DNA of 7,187 nucleotides from Firmicutes bacterium UBA2296. Lineage in GTDB: Bacteria; Bacillota; UBA994. Shown here piece after piece: positions 5,249 to 7,187 of the stretch; within the stretch, counting starts at the first letter, position 1, and the number at the start of each line of letters is the position of its first letter. The position numbers and the translations under genes were made by a program. Where the stretch lies: positions 16,560-23,746 of the forward strand of contig DDWC01000020.1 of assembly GCA_002345475.1 (NCBI GenBank). The letters run 5' to 3'. The notes beneath the pieces were generated by a model. That model had not been told where the DNA came from. It saw only the letters and a program-made list of their open reading frames with translations, and searched no databases.

Positions 5249-5360
5249 TTATGCCAACTCCCTTCAAATATTGGTATCTGCGAGCCCGCCCCCGTCCCTG
5301 TGGACTGTTTGTCATTGCCCGTGCCACCAGCGGGGTTGCTGTCGTCCCAACATTAAGCAT
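5245..5360 (-). pseudogene. Frameshifted gene for a short Gly-rich peptide
   Basis: ATG 5360 has AGGATGAG 7 nt upstream. Reading starts MLNVG. If one G is restored in the GGG run at about 5348-5346, it continues DDSNPAGGTGNDKQSTGTG, then AGSQIPIFEGSWHK, and ends at TGA 5247-5245. The restored product is 38 aa. Its TGA overlaps the ATG of the 352-aa gene. The DSNPAGGTGNDKQ part resembles NSNSAVGTGATNQ of the intact peptide at 1535-1458. Without the extra G, the frame runs past the downstream start to TAG at about 5241 with an Arg-rich tail, which looks like a shadow. A sequencing error or a real deletion would both explain it. Confidence 0.45.
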
Positions 5361-5403
5361 ATCGACACTCATCCTAACTGCCGCTGGGTCTTGTCCATAC
5401 GAC

Positions 5404-5826
5404 TTAGTAAGTAATCTCACGAGACAGTATCGAAGCCTCCTCCAGTAGCGCACCACTAGCGCTGTAAGCTCTGGCAGTGCAAAGCAGACGGTAAGTACCC
5501 CTGACAACCCAGTGGTACCGCTCCATGTATACCCCAGAAAGCCCGGGAGCTGATGAAGTCCAGTACTTTATGGTGCTCCAGCCGTTGCTGTCCTGCCGCT
5601 GCAGTTCCATAGTGAGAGCAGCGGTATTGGAACTACTATAAAGAGCAACGCTGCCGCTGCAGTCGGCCTCTCCCCACGCAGAGATGGATAGACGTGAACT
5701 GATATGTGAGATGTGGGTAAACTGTGGAGTTATTGGACCGTAGAAATCGCTGTGTGCTGCAAATACTTGAGCATTTAATGCCAGGATTGTTAGGACGATT
5801 AGTACAATACAAGAGATTCTCCTCAC
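5404..5826 (-). CDS. Small secreted two-cysteine protein, 140 aa
   Basis: The start is GTG 5826, 5 nt after GGGAGGTG. Residues 1-23 are a signal peptide (MRRISCIVLIVLTILALNAQ, cleavage near VFA/A). The mature part reads as beta strands: THISHISSRLSISAWGEADC, then LTMELQRQ, STIKYW, TYRLLCTARAYS. Cys56 and Cys116 are the only mature cysteines and probably form a disulfide. The 'I-S-x-I-S-x-x-L-S-I-...-G-x-A-x-C-x-G' strand followed by 'L-x-L-Q-...-W-x-x-I-K-x-W' is a form I associate with a widespread group of small exported Bacillota proteins of unknown function. I cannot give a family name with confidence. It is the first gene after the conserved promoter-like element, so it is the most direct candidate target of the linked sigma factor. 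Confidence 0.85.
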   Translation of the reverse strand: MRRISCIVLIVLTILALNAQVFAAHSDFYGPITPQFTHISHISSRLSISAWGEADCSGSVALYSSSNTAALTMELQRQDSNGWSTIKYWTSSAPGLSGVYMERYHWVVRGTYRLLCTARAYSASGALLEEASILSREITY

Positions 5827-5858
5827 AAAAACACCTCCCTTCCATTGCCTTCACATAT

Positions 5859-5887
5859 AAAGACACTTGAGGGAGGGAAAGTGCAAC
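5859..5887 (-). promoter_or_regulatory. Conserved ECF-like promoter, right copy
   Basis: GTTGCAC (5887-5881), 15 nt, then TGTCTTT (5865-5859). It is identical to the left copy in the first box and in spacing, and differs only at the first base of the second box (T for C). It lies 33 nt before GTG 5826 of the 140-aa secreted protein, so the leader would be short and contain the ribosome binding site GGGAGGTG. Confidence 0.52.
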
Positions 5888-5900
5888 ACATTTTTGGAGA

Positions 5901-6650
5901 TTATTTTAGAAATTTCACACCCTCAGCCATTTTAATGGCGGTTTCGACGTCGCTCTGTGATTTAATCATGAACAGACGTCCTCCTTGTTCCCAGACGAGG
6001 GTGACTAAATTGTCCTTCACCACCAGCGTACCGCTCTGGCCTTTTATACTTATATCTTCAAGGCGGTCAGCGTTTTCGGTGTCAACTACCAGATTATTAT
6101 ATTCGTCGGACTCAGTGAAGAGTATAAAGGTCTGTGTAGAAGCGTTCTCAAACACTATCCTCTTAAAGCCTTCATTGAAGGAGAAGGAGCTTACCTCGTA
6201 CCCTTTGGGTATATAGGTCGGAGCATAGACATTGCTCCAGTTAACGACCATGCTACCGCCCTCAGTACTGTCACTACCTCTAAGCTGAAAGACGGTGTAT
6301 TCCGGCCGTATGTCCACCCAGATGTTCATTACTCTTGTCCTGAAGGCTGAAACGGTGGTCATGGCGGTGAAGAATACAGCCAGTACAGCCACCAGAGATA
6401 TGGCCATGGTGCGCATAGCAGCGAGAGCAAGCTGCCTGCGCTCTGCTCGGCGTTGTTTTCTGAGCTCACTATTGAGCTGCTTGCTAATCCTTTTTAGTGC
6501 TAGCTCAGAGGGCTTTAAGTCGGAAGAGTCCTCCATGGACTGAAGCTCATCCAGATGAGCCTTTCCCTCATGCTCTGCTGCGTCGTGCATGAGCATTTTG
6601 AACAGGGCGTCTTCATACTCCTCCCGCAGCTTGTCCCGATTGCTTGTCAT
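5901..6650 (-). CDS. Membrane anti-sigma factor-like protein with DUF4367-like outer domain (right copy)
   Basis: This 249-aa protein is the same length as the left paralogue and aligns without gaps; about 190 of 249 positions are identical by hand count. The layout is the same: a charged cytoplasmic part, one transmembrane segment at about 76-102 (MRTMAISLVAVLAVFF), and an outer domain with PTYIPKGYEVSSF and VTLVWEQGGRLFMI. The most conserved stretches flank the membrane segment (FFTAMTTVSAFRTRV) and the final helix (IKMAEGVKFLK). Changes cluster in the cytoplasmic residues 30-50 and in the outer face, which would fit a different sigma partner and a different signal. It starts inside the end of the sigma gene with a 38-nt overlap, so coupled translation is likely. 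Confidence 0.85.
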   Translation of the reverse strand: MTSNRDKLREEYEDALFKMLMHDAAEHEGKAHLDELQSMEDSSDLKPSELALKRISKQLNSELRKQRRAERRQLALAAMRTMAISLVAVLAVFFTAMTTVSAFRTRVMNIWVDIRPEYTVFQLRGSDSTEGGSMVVNWSNVYAPTYIPKGYEVSSFSFNEGFKRIVFENASTQTFILFTESDEYNNLVVDTENADRLEDISIKGQSGTLVVKDNLVTLVWEQGGRLFMIKSQSDVETAIKMAEGVKFLK

Positions 6651-7187
6651 TGTCTTTCCCCTCCTCGTTGATAAGTTTCTTTGCGGCTCTTCGCGCCCTG
6701 GTCAGGTACTGCCTAACGCTGTCGGGAGTGATGCCTAGTGTCTCTGAGATTTCTGTGTCATGCATCTCCAGAACATATTTGAAGTAGAGCAGGTTCTTCT
6801 GCTTCTCCGGTAGACGCAGGACTGCTTTCCACAGGTCTTCCCGCTCTTCCCAGTAAACAACCTTGTCCTCCACCGTGTCATTAGGGTCAGCTACTCCCTG
6901 TGCCAGATCGTCCACCAGGCCGAAGTAAGTATGTTTGTTCTGCACAGCGCGATGCCGAACGAAGTTAATGCTAACGCTTCTACTTGTATAGACAACATAG
7001 GCAACTAATTTGCAACAGTTTAGGGTGCGAAGTATAGAAATTTTTCCGACTAGCTTCAGAAAGGTGTCGTTGATCAGGTCTTCAAGGTGGTCTTTATCCC
7101 GAGTTACCTTAGATATAGCGCTGCGCACCAGACCATAGTGTTCCTTGTATAAGTCCATCATAAAATCCCTGTCATCGGGATCTGTTA
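6613..7187 (-). CDS. ECF-like sigma-70 family RNA polymerase sigma factor (right copy), 5' end cut off
   Basis: The frame is open to the right edge. The Met at 7161 is internal, because the codons before it read TDPDDRDF exactly as in the left copy, so the true start is outside the window. Region 2 (YGLVRSAISKVTRDKDHLED, LINDTFLKL) and region 4 (LPEKQKNLLYFKYVLEM, then EISETLGITPDSVRQYLTR) are both intact. The recognition helix differs from the left paralogue (TPDSVRQY against TASVRQY plus nearby changes), so promoter choice may overlap without being the same. Where the left copy ends at TAA, this one has CAA and reads on for six residues (QAAGGV) to TGA, lengthening the overlap with the anti-sigma gene. 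Confidence 0.92.
   Translation of the reverse strand, partial: TDPDDRDFMMDLYKEHYGLVRSAISKVTRDKDHLEDLINDTFLKLVGKISILRTLNCCKLVAYVVYTSRSVSINFVRHRAVQNKHTYFGLVDDLAQGVADPNDTVEDKVVYWEEREDLWKAVLRLPEKQKNLLYFKYVLEMHDTEISETLGITPDSVRQYLTRARRAAKKLINEEGKDNDKQSGQAAGGV

Larger units (their letters stand above)
5831..7187 (-). repeat. Sigma/anti-sigma cassette, right copy of a diverged duplication
   Basis: This is collinear with 1767-3123 at a fixed 4064-bp offset, with no insertion or deletion at any landmark checked. It probably continues past the right edge, because the last visible codons still match the left copy (TDPDDRDF in both). Confidence 0.88.

Noticed and set aside
5241..5507. Minus-strand frame of 88 codons between two secreted-protein genes
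   Set aside because: Its front half is a shadow of the 140-aa secreted gene, and its tail is the unshifted reading of the broken short peptide. It overlaps both neighbours.
1..7187. CRISPR array, insertion sequence or transposase
   Set aside because: No regular short repeats with spacers, no terminal inverted repeats around a gene and no transposase motifs were seen on either strand.

Overview
The window looks like an accessory, secretion-related region of a Bacillota genome, probably a clostridial-type lineage. This rests on strong AGGAGG-type ribosome binding sites, frequent GTG starts, sigma/anti-sigma pairs with a DUF4367-like sensor, and several small secreted proteins of a Gram-positive style. 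I cannot name a genus. Every supported gene lies on the minus strand, so transcription runs from high to low coordinates.

Layout in transcription order. (1) 7187-5901: an ECF-like sigma factor, cut by the right edge, overlaps a gene for a one-pass membrane protein with a DUF4367-like outer domain, the presumed anti-sigma factor. (2) 5887-5859: a promoter-like GTTGCAC-N15-TGTCTTT element. (3) 5826-4190: a 140-aa secreted protein, a short glycine-rich peptide gene broken by a one-base frameshift, and a 352-aa secreted protein of unknown function. (4) 4148-3572: a possible promoter and a 170-aa membrane-anchored protein of unknown function. (5) 3405-3255: a tRNA-Ser(GGA)-like gene with an abnormal 5' half, followed by a strong terminator. 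(6) 3145-1837: a second sigma/anti-sigma pair, paralogous to the first. (7) 1823-1795: the same promoter-like element, now GTTGCAC-N15-CGTCTTT. (8) 1755-1: remnants of a secreted-peptide gene, an intact 25-codon peptide gene with an excellent ribosome binding site, a secreted protein split by an in-frame TGA, and a membrane/coiled-coil protein cut by the left edge.

The main structure is a duplicated regulatory cassette. The two copies are offset by exactly 4064 bp at every landmark I checked: an internal Met of sigma, the anti-sigma start and stop, the promoter-like element and the ribosome binding site after it. Similarity then stops at that ribosome binding site, and the downstream cargo genes are different. 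My inference is that each sigma/anti-sigma pair drives its own set of exported proteins from the conserved element. The locus would then be a reusable expression head with exchangeable secreted cargo, some of it decaying (one truncated gene, one frameshifted gene, one gene with a nonsense codon).
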